From: Cyclobacteriaceae bacterium
GTDB lineage: Bacteria; Bacteroidota; Bacteroidia; Cytophagales; Cyclobacteriaceae
Direction: 5' to 3'
DNA length: 32,310 bases
NCBI GenBank assembly: GCA_015488485.1
Contig: WFNR01000006.1
Location: 1-32,310 of the forward strand
Numbering within the stretch: the stretch's first letter is position 1; each line of letters starts with the position of its first letter. A program made the position numbers and the translations under genes. Below, piece by piece: positions 8,138 to 15,884 of this stretch. Below the pieces are notes generated by a model. It searched no databases and was not told where the DNA came from. It saw only the letters and a list, made by a program, of their open reading frames with translations.

Positions 8138-9277
8138 ATGGACTTTCAGTTTACCGAAGAACAACTGGCTGTAAAAGAAGCCGCTCGTGATTTTGCCGAA
8201 ATGGAATTGCTACCGGGTGTTATAGAACGCGATGAGAAAGAGCTTTTCCCGGCCGAGCAAGTAAAGAAAATGGGCGAAATGGGCCTGCTGGGCATGATGG
8301 TAAGCCCACAGTATGGCGGGGGCGGCATGGATACGGTATCGTATGTGCTGGCTATGGAAGAAATAGCCAAAGTAGATGCCTCGGCAGCTGTGGTGATGTC
8401 GGTAAACAATTCGCTGGTGTGCTGGGGGCTGGAGAAGTACGGCACCGAAGAGCAGAAGCAAAAATACCTGGTGCCGTTGGCCCAGGGCCAGATTATCGGG
8501 GCCTTTTGCCTGAGTGAGCCAGAGGCCGGTTCCGATGCCACCTCGCAGCGTACCACTGCCGAAGATAAAGGCGACTACTACCTGCTCAACGGTACCAAAA
8601 ACTGGATTACCAACGGCAACTCGGCCAGCGTATATATTGTATTTGCCCAAACCGACAAGGAAAAAGGACACCGGGGCATCAATGCCCTGATTGTGGAAAA
8701 AGGTATGGAAGGCTTTGTGGTAGGCAAAAAAGAAAAGAAGATGGGTATCAGAGGCTCCGATACCCACTCACTGATGTTTACCGATGTAAAGGTGCCCAAA
8801 GAAAATCGTATTGGCGAAGATGGTTTCGGTTTTAAGCTGGCCATGGCAGTGTTGAACGGAGGCCGCATAGGTATTGCCGCCCAGGCATTGGGTATAGCAG
8901 CAGGCTCCTTTGAGCGTGCCTTAAAATACTCCAAAGAGCGCAAAGCCTTTGGGGTTGAAATATCCAAACATCAGGCTATCCAGTTTAAATTGGCTGATAT
9001 GGCTACGGCTATTGATGCCGCCCGTCTGCTCACCCTGCAGGCTGCCCGCCTCAAAGATGCCGGGCAGAATTTTACCAAAGAAGCCGCTATGGCCAAGCTC
9101 TTTGCCTCCAAAACTGCCATGGATGTAACTACCGAAGCCGTGCAGATTCATGGTGGCTATGGCTATGTACAGGAATACCATGTAGAAAGAATGATGCGTG
9201 ATGCCAAAATCACGCAGATATACGAAGGCACTTCCGAAATACAAAAAATTGTCATATCCCGTGAATTATTAAAATAA
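8138..9277 (+). CDS. Acyl-CoA dehydrogenase
   Basis: This 379-residue flavoenzyme has the length of short-chain acyl-CoA dehydrogenases and oxidises acyl-CoA thioesters at the alpha-beta bond, passing electrons to ETF. Visible signatures are GAFCLSEPEAGSDATS (FAD/substrate loop) in the middle domain, MMRDAKITQIYEGTSEIQ near the C-terminus, and Glu363 in YEGT as the likely catalytic base. The N-terminal helical domain begins MDFQFTEEQLAVKEAARDFA. The closest usage is probably butyryl/short-chain acyl-CoA or a branched-chain substrate; this cannot be settled by eye. It follows the peptidase gene by 30 bases and may share its transcript. Confidence 0.96.
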   Translation: MDFQFTEEQLAVKEAARDFAEMELLPGVIERDEKELFPAEQVKKMGEMGLLGMMVSPQYGGGGMDTVSYVLAMEEIAKVDASAAVVMSVNNSLVCWGLEKYGTEEQKQKYLVPLAQGQIIGAFCLSEPEAGSDATSQRTTAEDKGDYYLLNGTKNWITNGNSASVYIVFAQTDKEKGHRGINALIVEKGMEGFVVGKKEKKMGIRGSDTHSLMFTDVKVPKENRIGEDGFGFKLAMAVLNGGRIGIAAQALGIAAGSFERALKYSKERKAFGVEISKHQAIQFKLADMATAIDAARLLTLQAARLKDAGQNFTKEAAMAKLFASKTAMDVTTEAVQIHGGYGYVQEYHVERMMRDAKITQIYEGTSEIQKIVISRELLK

Positions 9278-9324
9278 GCGGCTGGCCTATTTCTTGATAA
9301 AGTGCAAAAAAGTGATAAAAAAGC

Positions 9325-9360
9325 TTGCCGGATGTCCGACAACTTGTTAGATTTGTCTAA
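9325..9360 (+). promoter_or_regulatory. Promoter and overlapping palindrome of the AraC-type gene
   Basis: TTG at 9325-9327 and TAGATTTGT at 9348-9356 (spacer 20) match the Bacteroidota promoter consensus. The -7 box lies inside a perfect hyphenated palindrome, TTAGA-tttg-TCTAA (9347-9360), which could be an operator, possibly for autoregulation. The ATG follows at 9400. Confidence 0.5.
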
Positions 9361-9399
9361 GATTTTTTTGCATAAATTGCCAAACTACTAGTTGAGGAT

Positions 9400-10320
9400 A
9401 TGGAAGACTATAACAAGATCATCGAGTCATTGGGGGTCAGGTTTATTAAAGCCAAGCAGATAAATGTGGTGCAGCCCATCGCTATAGATAATTTTTACGA
9501 TGTGGAAAATCGCGCCATTCTGGTAAATAAAGGTGCTGTGGGTTACGGAGAACCTGGCAAAGAAAAATACGCCAAAAAAGGCGAAGTACTCTTCGTGCCG
9601 GGGGGCAAAAGTACCCGGCTGATTTATGGTGAAAAACCGGAGGTTAATCTGACCAACGATGAGTTTATTTCCCGCAAAGAGCTATACGTACAGGCCCATA
9701 CCGACACCAAAGGTGAGGCCATTGCCAGCTACAGTTATATAGGTTTTGAAACCAAGGTATTCAATTCGGTAAACTTTTTTGCCTCGCTGGATGTAGAGCC
9801 GTTTGTTATTAAAAGCACGAAAATCAACGACATCATCCGGCAGATTCTGGCAGAGAGCGAAACCGACACCCCCGGCCGCAACCGGGTGATCAAGCTTAAA
9901 ACCGAACACCTGGTAATAGAGGTAGTACGCTATATAATAGAGAACAATCAATTTGTCGAGCAACTGGCTACCAACAGCACTTACTTTAAAGATCCGCGCC
10001 TGATTGATATTTTTAACTATATCAAAGAAAACCTGAGCGGTAACTTATCGAACAAAGTGCTGGCCGGAGTTGCCAACGTGTCGGAAGATTATGTGGGGCA
10101 GTATTTCAAAATGCTTACCGGTATCAACCTGCAGGATTACATCGAGTACCAGCGTATGGAAGAGGCTGTGAATCTGATGCGCACTACCAAGAAGAGCATC
10201 CGCGATATCGGCCACATGGTAGGCTACAAAGATACGGCCTATTTCTGTCGCAGATTTAAGATGATGTTCGGTATCCCGGCCGGTAAGATGCGCAGACGCG
10301 AATCACTTATGAATATTTAA
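9400..10320 (+). CDS. AraC-family transcriptional regulator
   Basis: This is a 306-residue protein. The C-terminal ~100 residues form the AraC double helix-turn-helix: LSNKVLAGVANVSEDYVGQYFKMLTGINLQDYIEYQRMEEA (first HTH), then KKSIRDIGHMVGYKDTAYFCRRFKMMFGIPAGKMR (second HTH with the usual GYKDxxYFxRxFK pattern). The N-terminal 200 residues look like a sensor domain with a cupin-like start (AILVNKGAVGYGEPG, GEVLFVPGGKSTRL). The inducer is unknown. The gene stands alone behind its own promoter and overlaps the convergent GGGP synthase gene by 18 bases at the 3' end. It may act on the preceding acyl-CoA dehydrogenase block, but only adjacency suggests this. Confidence 0.93.
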   Translation: MEDYNKIIESLGVRFIKAKQINVVQPIAIDNFYDVENRAILVNKGAVGYGEPGKEKYAKKGEVLFVPGGKSTRLIYGEKPEVNLTNDEFISRKELYVQAHTDTKGEAIASYSYIGFETKVFNSVNFFASLDVEPFVIKSTKINDIIRQILAESETDTPGRNRVIKLKTEHLVIEVVRYIIENNQFVEQLATNSTYFKDPRLIDIFNYIKENLSGNLSNKVLAGVANVSEDYVGQYFKMLTGINLQDYIEYQRMEEAVNLMRTTKKSIRDIGHMVGYKDTAYFCRRFKMMFGIPAGKMRRRESLMNI

Positions 10321-11031
10321 ACTCCCGAAAGTCTTGATAGCCCCGGCTATGTCGTTAAGCACGGTCGGGTTGCTTTCGGCTGCATTGCCTACCACTATTA
10401 CATCGGCCCCGGCTTCCAGGGCTGCATAGGCCGCATCAAAGCTGCGAATGCCCCCGCCTACTATCAGGGGCACTTTTACCGCCTGTCGCACCGCTTTTAT
10501 CATAGCAGCCGGCACCGGTTGCGGAGCACCGCTGCCCGCATCCAGGTAAATAACCCGATGGCCGAGCATTTCTCCGGCCAGGGCTGTAGCCACGGCAATA
10601 GCAGTTTTGTCGTAAGGAATAGGTTGGGTATTGCTCATATAGGATGCGCTGGAAGCCTCCCCGATAAGCAGGTAACCGGTAGGGATTATCTGCATGCCCA
10701 GTTTTTTCAACAAGGGGGCGGCCGCCACTTGCTTACCAATCAGAAACTCCGGATTGCGCCCCGAGATTAACGACAGAAAAAGAATGCCATCAGCCCGGGC
10801 TGACAGCTGATTGAGACCACCCGGGAACAGGACGACCGGTTTGTCGGTTTGCTGCTTCACCGCCCTGACCACGGCATCGGTATGGTTGTGCGTAACCAGA
10901 CTGCCACCCACAAACACATAAGCCGCCCCACAGGCATTAACCACCTCCATCAGTTGAGTCATGGAAGCGCCCGGCATAGTGTCTTCCGGATCTATCAATA
11001 CGGCCAGAGCTTTTTGGTGGCGGCTAAACAT
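10303..11031 (-). CDS. Geranylgeranylglyceryl phosphate synthase family protein
   Basis: This 242-residue TIM-barrel prenyltransferase belongs to the PcrB/GGGPS family, which attaches a polyprenyl diphosphate to sn-glycerol 1-phosphate. Bacteroidota carry a bacterial GGGPS group. Family features seen are LIDPED near the N-terminus (phosphate/Mg site), FVGGSL, the PGGLNQLS block, IPTGYLLIGE, YLDAGSG and the glycine-rich GGGIRSFDAAYAALEAGADVIVVGNA near the C-terminus. The length is normal. Its start codon shares one base with the stop of the upstream gene (TGATG), indicating translational coupling. The in vivo lipid product in Bacteroidota is not established. The 3' end overlaps the convergent AraC gene by 18 bases. 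Confidence 0.93.
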   Translation of the reverse strand: MFSRHQKALAVLIDPEDTMPGASMTQLMEVVNACGAAYVFVGGSLVTHNHTDAVVRAVKQQTDKPVVLFPGGLNQLSARADGILFLSLISGRNPEFLIGKQVAAAPLLKKLGMQIIPTGYLLIGEASSASYMSNTQPIPYDKTAIAVATALAGEMLGHRVIYLDAGSGAPQPVPAAMIKAVRQAVKVPLIVGGGIRSFDAAYAALEAGADVIVVGNAAESNPTVLNDIAGAIKTFGSLNIHK

Positions 11032-11399
11032 CAGCAGTGTCTTTTTTCTTCCAGATAGTCAATCAGCATGAGCCGGGCTTTCCGCAGCATAATCATGCTA
11101 CCCTGCTGCAAAGCCAGGGCGACAAACGGCAAGATAATTTTTTTGAGCGTAGCGTATTTGTCCTCTTTTTTTTCCTCAGCAGTATTGTTCTCCGACTTGA
11201 GCTTGGCATCCAGGTAGCGGTCGAGTACCGTATAGCCCACATAGAGCACCCCGCCTACTACGGCCAGGTTTTTGCCAAACACCAGCGCCCGGTCGGTAGC
11301 GATGTGCAGCTCACGCTCCAGCGCCTGGCGGTGCGCCTGATAGGCCTGCCGCAGGTGCTCTTTCTTTTGTTTTTTACGTATAGCCCGGTTAGTCTTCAT
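11031..11399 (-). CDS. Small conserved membrane-associated hypothetical protein
   Basis: This is a 122-residue protein from the ATG at 11399; an upstream in-frame start at 11483 would run deep into the preceding gene. The N-terminus is strongly basic (KTNRAIRKKQKKEHLRQ), then come an amphipathic helix, a short hydrophobic segment (NLAVVGGVLYVGYTVL, about 44-59), a charged linker and a second hydrophobic stretch (IILPFVALAL). I do not recognise a named family. It sits between a holin-X-like gene (11-base overlap) and GGGP synthase (1-base overlap), so all three are probably made together. Such small partners of DUF1469-type proteins are common in Bacteroidota. The function is unknown. Confidence 0.75.
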   Translation of the reverse strand: MKTNRAIRKKQKKEHLRQAYQAHRQALERELHIATDRALVFGKNLAVVGGVLYVGYTVLDRYLDAKLKSENNTAEEKKEDKYATLKKIILPFVALALQQGSMIMLRKARLMLIDYLEEKRHC

Positions 11400-11766
11400 C
11401 GGCCAGATCAGCTTCTTTGATGAGCATACGTTCAAGCAGATTTTGTAGGCGCTTGTGCACCTTAAACACGACAAGCAGCACAAACACCAACAAATAGGCC
11501 CCGGTAATAATAAAGTAGCCCCAATAGCTGCTGCCTAGAAGGGCATTGAACCACACTGCCAGTGAAAATGACAGAAAAATGACAATCATAACACCCAGAA
11601 AAGCCAACACCATAGCCGCCAGTACACGCGCCAGAATCTTGGCTATTTCCTCTTTGGCCTCTAATTTAAAAAGCTCCAGCCGGGCTTCCAGCAAACCGGT
11701 TAGGTGGTCGACAATGCTATCCAGACGGAGAAATTTGTAAAGTCTGCTTTTTTCCGGATTATCCAT
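11389..11766 (-). CDS. Holin-X-like membrane protein (DUF1469 / phage holin family)
   Basis: This is a 125-residue protein from the ATG at 11766 (MDNPEKSRLYKF). The first 50 residues form an amphipathic charged helix (HLTGLLEARLELFKLEAKEEIAKILARV). Two membrane helices follow (AAMVLAFLGVMIVIFLSFSLAVW and GYFIITGAYLLVFVLLVVF), with a basic then acidic tail. This is the pattern of the DUF1469/putative holin-superfamily proteins, which are chromosomal membrane proteins despite the phage name; no phage genes are nearby. An in-frame ATG at 11829 would add 21 unlikely residues. It is the first gene of the overlapping three-gene unit ending in GGGP synthase. Confidence 0.82.
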   Translation of the reverse strand: MDNPEKSRLYKFLRLDSIVDHLTGLLEARLELFKLEAKEEIAKILARVLAAMVLAFLGVMIVIFLSFSLAVWFNALLGSSYWGYFIITGAYLLVFVLLVVFKVHKRLQNLLERMLIKEADLADED

Positions 11767-12021
11767 GTTTCTGCCGCTAAGTGCCCTACAAAGGTACGGC
11801 AAAATGATATTATTTGGCTTGGGCTTCATTTTTTGTCCGCCATACGCTGACTACCCCATAGACGATTGATAAGCAGGAAAAGGTTGAAGAGTGCAGGACA
11901 GCGAAAAATGCCCGATTAGGGCTTTGCTTGTGCTACTGATCATTTTTAAATAATATGTATTGAATCATGAACAAGGGTTAACGATTGAAGATTTGAGAAT
12001 TTTACTGGCTGAAATGGCTGT

Positions 12022-12057
12022 TCTGCCTGATCTGCCTGATCTGCCTGATCTGCCTGA
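12022..12057. repeat. Tandem repeat, 9-base unit TCTGCCTGA x 4
   Basis: There are four perfect head-to-tail copies of TCTGCCTGA. The array directly abuts a second tandem repeat whose unit contains the reverse complement of its core (AGGCAG versus CTGCCT), so the two arrays could pair as a hairpin. It is noncoding. Confidence 0.95.
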
Positions 12058-12110
12058 GGCTCTCGAAGGCAGGCTCTCGAAGGCAGGCTCTCGAAGGCAG
12101 GTTCCCGAAG
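12058..12110. repeat. Tandem repeat, 14-base unit GGCTCTCGAAGGCA x 3.8
   Basis: Three perfect copies (12058-12071, 12072-12085, 12086-12099) are followed by a degenerate 11-base partial copy (GGTTCCCGAAG). The unit is complementary in part to the neighbouring 9-base repeat. A replication-slippage product is the simplest explanation. Confidence 0.95.
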
Positions 12111-12337
12111 CACTTATATAAAGAGAAAAAACGAAATTCCCGGATTTATTCCTGTTTGTTCCAGGCAAGCCTGACTGCCCATGCCCGAGGCAGGTAGGCG
12201 TCAAGGCAAGCCGCCCGCCTGAACGGAACGGACAGGGGGTCTGTAGCAAAAAGCACAGGAACAAGTCCGGGGATCAACGCAATTGGCTTCGGGCCAGCCT
12301 GGGCATGCAGGCTTCAAGCTTCGAGCAAAAAAATCCG

Positions 12338-12345
12338 TATATTTA
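12338..12345 (+). promoter_or_regulatory. Possible -7 box of the VOC gene
   Basis: TATATTTA differs from TAnnTTTG at one position and lies 19 bases before the ATG at 12365. There is no clear -33 box. Low certainty. Confidence 0.3.
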
Positions 12346-12364
12346 GTAACCAAAGACAAGCATC

Positions 12365-13039
12365 ATGTTTATCCGCCATCTAACCTTATATACCAATAAA
12401 ATCAACGAACTGGTCGGTTTTTACTCCGCCACCCTTGGGTTACCCCTGGTCGATAAACAGGCCGGGGCCTTTACGGTGTCGTGCGGCCGCTCTACCCTTA
12501 CTTTTATGGCAGGGGATGCCATACCGCCCTATCATTTTGCTTTTAATATTCCTCCCTGGCAAGAGGAGGCTGCCCTGGCCTGGCTCAAAGAGCGTGTGGC
12601 TGTACTACGAGGGGATGATGGGGTGATAACCGATTTCCCCGCCTGGAATGCCAAAGCGGTTTACTTCACCGACCCGGCCGGTAATATTGTCGAGTTCATT
12701 GCCCGCAGAGACCTGCCCTATGCAGCCGTACAGCCCTTTGGCCAGCAAGCGGTTATGGAGATTTCCGAAATCGGCCTGTCCACCGGCTCTATCAAAACCG
12801 TTTACGATACCCTGCACCCGATAGCCGGAGTACCCATCTATAGTGGTAGCTTCGAGCATTTCTGCGCCCTGGGCGATGCGCACGGCTTGCTTATCTGTGT
12901 AAACAAAGCCAGCAAAAAATGGTATCCCACCTCCGTCAGGGCACTACCGGCTCCTTTTGAGTTGCTGTTCGGCCAAAACAACCATAACTACCGGTTGGTT
13001 TACCGCCATGAGCGCCTGCAATTGATGGTTGAGGATTAA
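12365..13039 (+). CDS. VOC-superfamily (glyoxalase/dioxygenase fold) protein
   Basis: This is a 224-residue protein. The first ~117 residues match a VOC domain: MFIRHLTLYTNKINELVGFYSATLGLPLV at the start, and AKAVYFTDPAGNIVEFIARRDL at its end, where DPxGNxVE(F) carries the usual metal-binding Glu. Residues about 126-224 look like a second, degenerate half (ISEIGLSTGSIKTVYDTL, then GDAHGLLICV) without the full metal motif, so the protein is probably an internally duplicated two-domain form. The substrate is unknown; the superfamily includes glyoxalases, dioxygenases and resistance proteins. It stands alone, 71 bases ahead of the TonB receptor gene. Confidence 0.85.
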   Translation: MFIRHLTLYTNKINELVGFYSATLGLPLVDKQAGAFTVSCGRSTLTFMAGDAIPPYHFAFNIPPWQEEAALAWLKERVAVLRGDDGVITDFPAWNAKAVYFTDPAGNIVEFIARRDLPYAAVQPFGQQAVMEISEIGLSTGSIKTVYDTLHPIAGVPIYSGSFEHFCALGDAHGLLICVNKASKKWYPTSVRALPAPFELLFGQNNHNYRLVYRHERLQLMVED

Positions 13040-13055
13040 TTTTTTTGTATAAAAA

Positions 13056-13089
13056 TTTGCCGACCACCCCCCTGCTGCCTTTATCTTGG
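13056..13089 (+). promoter_or_regulatory. Possible promoter of the TonB receptor gene
   Basis: TTTG at 13056-13059 and TATCTTGG at 13082-13089 (one mismatch to TAnnTTTG, spacer 22) precede the ATG at 13111. The spacing is a little long, so this is tentative. No copper-responsive operator was recognised. Confidence 0.3.
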
Positions 13090-13110
13090 CTGCTCAATTA
13101 TGTTTAGCCG

Positions 13111-15666
13111 ATGAATAAGACAACCCGTTTCCTGGTTTCTTTGCTACTGGTTTGCAGTAGTGCCGCTCCGCTGGCGGCTCAGCAAGCTGTGGTGCGCGGC
13201 CGGGTGATAGACGCTCAAAACGGCCTGCCGCTGGAGCTGGCTACGGTTATCGACAAACAGCAGCTTATCGGCACCTCTACTGATGAGGATGGCTATTACC
13301 GCCTTGCAGAGCTTGATTCGGGGCGCTATTTGCTGGAAGTCGCCTATCTGGGTTATCAGAAGCAGACGCGCCAGGTAACCGTAGGCCCGGCCGATACCGT
13401 GGTGCTCGATTTCGGGCTGGTGCCGCTTAATGAAGAATTGGCCGGAGTGGAAATAACCGCCCAGGGCCACGACCTGCTCAATGAGCCCATGCCCATTACC
13501 ACCCTGGCCCCGGCTCATATCGAGCGCCTGGGCGCCACCAATACAGCCGAACTGCTGGAAGACATAGGCGGGGTGTCGGTAGCGCGGGCCGGCAACTGGG
13601 GCTCCAAACCCTACCTGCAGGGCTTTACCGATAGCCGGGTGCTGATGTTTATTGATGGCATTAAAACCACCCAGGCCTGCCCCATGGGTATGGATGCCTG
13701 TACGGCCACCATAGAGCCCGATATGATCAACAGCATGGAGGTCCAGGTAGGTTCCGGCAGCTCCGAGTATGGTTCCGGCAATATGGGCGGTGTGATCAAT
13801 GTGAGCACTTTCGATGGCCGCTATCGCAACTATGAGAAATTCACAGCCGATGCCACGGCCGCCCTGCGCTATAAGTCGGTGTCTGACTCGCGCACCTGGG
13901 CGGTCGGAGTCAAAGGTGGTCAACAGGTGTTTGACTTTAACCTGACAGCCGGTGGCGGCCTGCACGACAACTACAAGGTACCCGATGCCGACAACTACAC
14001 TTTTTGGCCGCAAAACGAGATCGTACCCAGCGGCTTCGGCAGCAACTGGCTCAATTTCCACCTGCGTTGGCGCCCCGGCAAAGGTCATCATCTTGCTTTT
14101 ATTACCCAGCAATATGTGGCCCGTGATATCGGCTGGCCCAGCCGGGATGCTGCCACCTTTACCATTATTCCCAATGAAAAGCGCCAGCTTTACGCCCTGA
14201 AATACGACTATGAAACGGACAAGCCGGTACTTAAAAAAACTGCTCTGACACTCGCTTACCAGCCTATGTTTCATGATATGGTGAACCATACGCCCGGCAA
14301 TGTTCGCTTCGAAGGGCTCTCCTATACCGACAACTACCAGGCTACCGGCAAGGTATATCTGGCTCCGGGCAAACGGCATTTTATTACCCTGGGAGCCGAA
14401 GGCTGGGTGTGGAATATGTATGCCGAGCGCAGAATGGTAAACGATACCTCGGCTACCCCTTATCGCCCTATTCTGAACAACGGCCAAATGATCGAAGGCG
14501 GCCTGTTTGTGCTGGATCGTCTGGTGGTCAATCAATCACTTACCCTCGATCTGGGCCTGCGCATCAACCAGGTGTTTTCTACCGCCCTGCCCACCCCGGA
14601 TATACCGATAGGCAGTGAGTTGGATGACAATAATTTTATCTGGTCGGGCAATGTGGCGGCTGTGTATAAGCTTAACAAATATCTGTCGCTTACCGGCAGC
14701 CTGGTACGCGGCTATAATGCCGCCACCCCGGTCGACCGGTTTATCAGCGCCCCCATGCCCGATGGCTTCTACCATTTCGGCAATCCGGCTTTGCTGCCGG
14801 AGACCAGCTTCAACAAACGCGTTGGCCTGCGGGGCATGTATAACAAATGGCAGTGGAACCTGGAATACTACCACAACAATGTGAACAACCTGATCCAGCG
14901 CGCTGTGGACAGCACCCTGGTATCGCCCATTGCCGGCCTGCGTGGCGTGAAGCGCGCGGTAAATATCACGGCAGGTTTTATTACCGGCATCAATCTATAT
15001 GCCGCCTATTACCTGACCCCCCGCTGGCAACTGGCAGTGAATACCTCCTGGCTCTACGGGGCCGATCAAAACGGCAACCCCTTACCCAACATCGCTCCGC
15101 TGGAAATTACCCCCAAGCTGACTTACGAAAATCCCGATGCCGGCCTGTGGCTGACACTGCGTAGCGAAATAGCTACCGAGCAAAGCCGCTATGCTCCGGA
15201 ATTTGCCGAGCTTTATACGCCCGGCTATGCAGTGTTCGATTTAAATGGCGGCTGGCGCATGGGCGATCACGTTGAGCTATCGGCCGGTATCAGTAACTTT
15301 ACCAACCGCTACTACCGCAAGCACCTCAACCAGGTACAACTGCCCGAACCTGGGTTGAACGTGACAGTAGCAGCCAAATTTACCCTGCCGGTGGCTGGCG
15401 GCAAGCGCAACAAGCCCAACCTGAAGTACGCCAAGCTGGTTACCCTGAAGATCGATGGCATGGCTTGCCAGTTTTGTGTGAATACCGTAACCGAGCGCAC
15501 CGAAGCCCTGCCGCAGGTAATTCAAACCGTGGTGAACCTGGGTGAAGGCCAGGCCAAAGTAATAGTTGGGCGCAATATTTCGCTCGATAAGCTAATTGAG
15601 ACTATTCAGCGGGCCGGATTCAGCGTTCAGGTGATTTCGGTAGAGCCCTATGACCCGGTAAATTAA
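13111..15666 (+). CDS. TonB-dependent receptor with a C-terminal heavy-metal-associated (HMA) domain; putative copper receptor
   Basis: This is an 851-residue outer-membrane protein. In order it has a signal peptide (about 1-24, ending PLAAQQ), a carboxypeptidase-regulatory-like domain (VVRGRVIDAQNGLPLELATV, about 26-110), a TonB plug (about 125-235, with VLMFIDGIKTT), a 22-strand-type barrel to about 765, and an HMA domain at about 777-845 with GMACQFC (Cys786, Cys789). The plug carries CPMGMDAC (Cys190, Met194, Cys197), and an HDM triplet (His388, Met390) lies in the barrel. A Cys-x3-Met plus His-x-Met pair is the copper site described for Pseudomonas OprC. As barrel C-termini face the periplasm, the HMA domain would sit there, where it could receive a metal. 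Copper specificity is an inference. The frame is continuous through the fusion. Confidence 0.85.
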   Translation: MNKTTRFLVSLLLVCSSAAPLAAQQAVVRGRVIDAQNGLPLELATVIDKQQLIGTSTDEDGYYRLAELDSGRYLLEVAYLGYQKQTRQVTVGPADTVVLDFGLVPLNEELAGVEITAQGHDLLNEPMPITTLAPAHIERLGATNTAELLEDIGGVSVARAGNWGSKPYLQGFTDSRVLMFIDGIKTTQACPMGMDACTATIEPDMINSMEVQVGSGSSEYGSGNMGGVINVSTFDGRYRNYEKFTADATAALRYKSVSDSRTWAVGVKGGQQVFDFNLTAGGGLHDNYKVPDADNYTFWPQNEIVPSGFGSNWLNFHLRWRPGKGHHLAFITQQYVARDIGWPSRDAATFTIIPNEKRQLYALKYDYETDKPVLKKTALTLAYQPMFHDMVNHTPGNVRFEGLSYTDNYQATGKVYLAPGKRHFITLGAEGWVWNMYAERRMVNDTSATPYRPILNNGQMIEGGLFVLDRLVVNQSLTLDLGLRINQVFSTALPTPDIPIGSELDDNNFIWSGNVAAVYKLNKYLSLTGSLVRGYNAATPVDRFISAPMPDGFYHFGNPALLPETSFNKRVGLRGMYNKWQWNLEYYHNNVNNLIQRAVDSTLVSPIAGLRGVKRAVNITAGFITGINLYAAYYLTPRWQLAVNTSWLYGADQNGNPLPNIAPLEITPKLTYENPDAGLWLTLRSEIATEQSRYAPEFAELYTPGYAVFDLNGGWRMGDHVELSAGISNFTNRYYRKHLNQVQLPEPGLNVTVAAKFTLPVAGGKRNKPNLKYAKLVTLKIDGMACQFCVNTVTERTEALPQVIQTVVNLGEGQAKVIVGRNISLDKLIETIQRAGFSVQVISVEPYDPVN

Positions 15667-15749
15667 AGGCTGTAGTTTTTGCCTAAACCAAGGGTTACTT
15701 AAAGCAGCTTGAGCAATTATCTGATAATGGCTCTGAGCACCCTTAACCA

Positions 15750-15771
15750 GGAAAATTCTGACGAATTTTCC
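15750..15771. terminator. Hairpin downstream of the TonB receptor gene
   Basis: GGAAAATTC-TGAC-GAATTTTCC is a perfect 9-base stem with a 4-base loop, 83 bases after the TonB receptor stop. A second small hairpin (GCCT-ttc-AGGC, 15772-15782) follows. There is no U-tract, so it may be a terminator or a processing/stability structure. Confidence 0.45.
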
Positions 15772-15849
15772 GCCTTTCAGGCCGAAGAATGCTAAAATTC
15801 CCGGTTAAACAAATCAACAGGCATATCTCACCTCTACGCATTTTTTTGT

Positions 15850-15874
15850 TATATTTGTATCTACTTGGATACAA
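15850..15874 (+). promoter_or_regulatory. Promoter with overlapping operator of the first toxin-antitoxin pair
   Basis: TATATTTGT (15850-15858) fits the -7 consensus TAnnTTTGY. Overlapping it is a perfect inverted repeat, TTGTATC-N6-GATACAA (15855-15874), lying between the -7 box and the toxin start. Antitoxins of this kind bind such repeats to repress their own operon, so this is the likely autoregulatory operator. Confidence 0.6.
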
Positions 15875-15884
15875 GGATAAGCGG

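Larger units (their letters stand above)
11767..12364. other. 598-base noncoding region with GC-rich repeats
   Basis: I see no convincing gene here. The left third (11767-12000) is plain AT-rich sequence. The middle holds two tandem repeat arrays (listed separately). From about 12140 to 12330 there are scattered GC-rich words of the CCTGCC/GGCAGG type (for example GCCCGAGGCAGG and GCCTGGGCATGCAGG), many in opposite orientations, so the transcript could fold strongly. A short reading frame on the minus strand through the repeat encodes only low-complexity residues and is not supported. Confidence 0.6.

Noticed and set aside
11389-11766. Prophage remnant suggested by the 'holin' name
   Set aside because: DUF1469-type proteins are chromosomal membrane proteins; there are no other phage genes in the region.
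12022-12110. Possible CRISPR array
   Set aside because: Units are 9 and 14 bases without spacers; these are simple tandem repeats and no cas gene is nearby.
13144-14535. Long minus-strand open frame (463 codons)
   Set aside because: It is antisense to the TonB receptor; the product is rich in His, Gly and Ala with no domain.
15789-15884. Upstream extension of the first toxin from an ATG
   Set aside because: It would run through the promoter and inverted repeat; family N-terminus and length fit the GTG at 15885.
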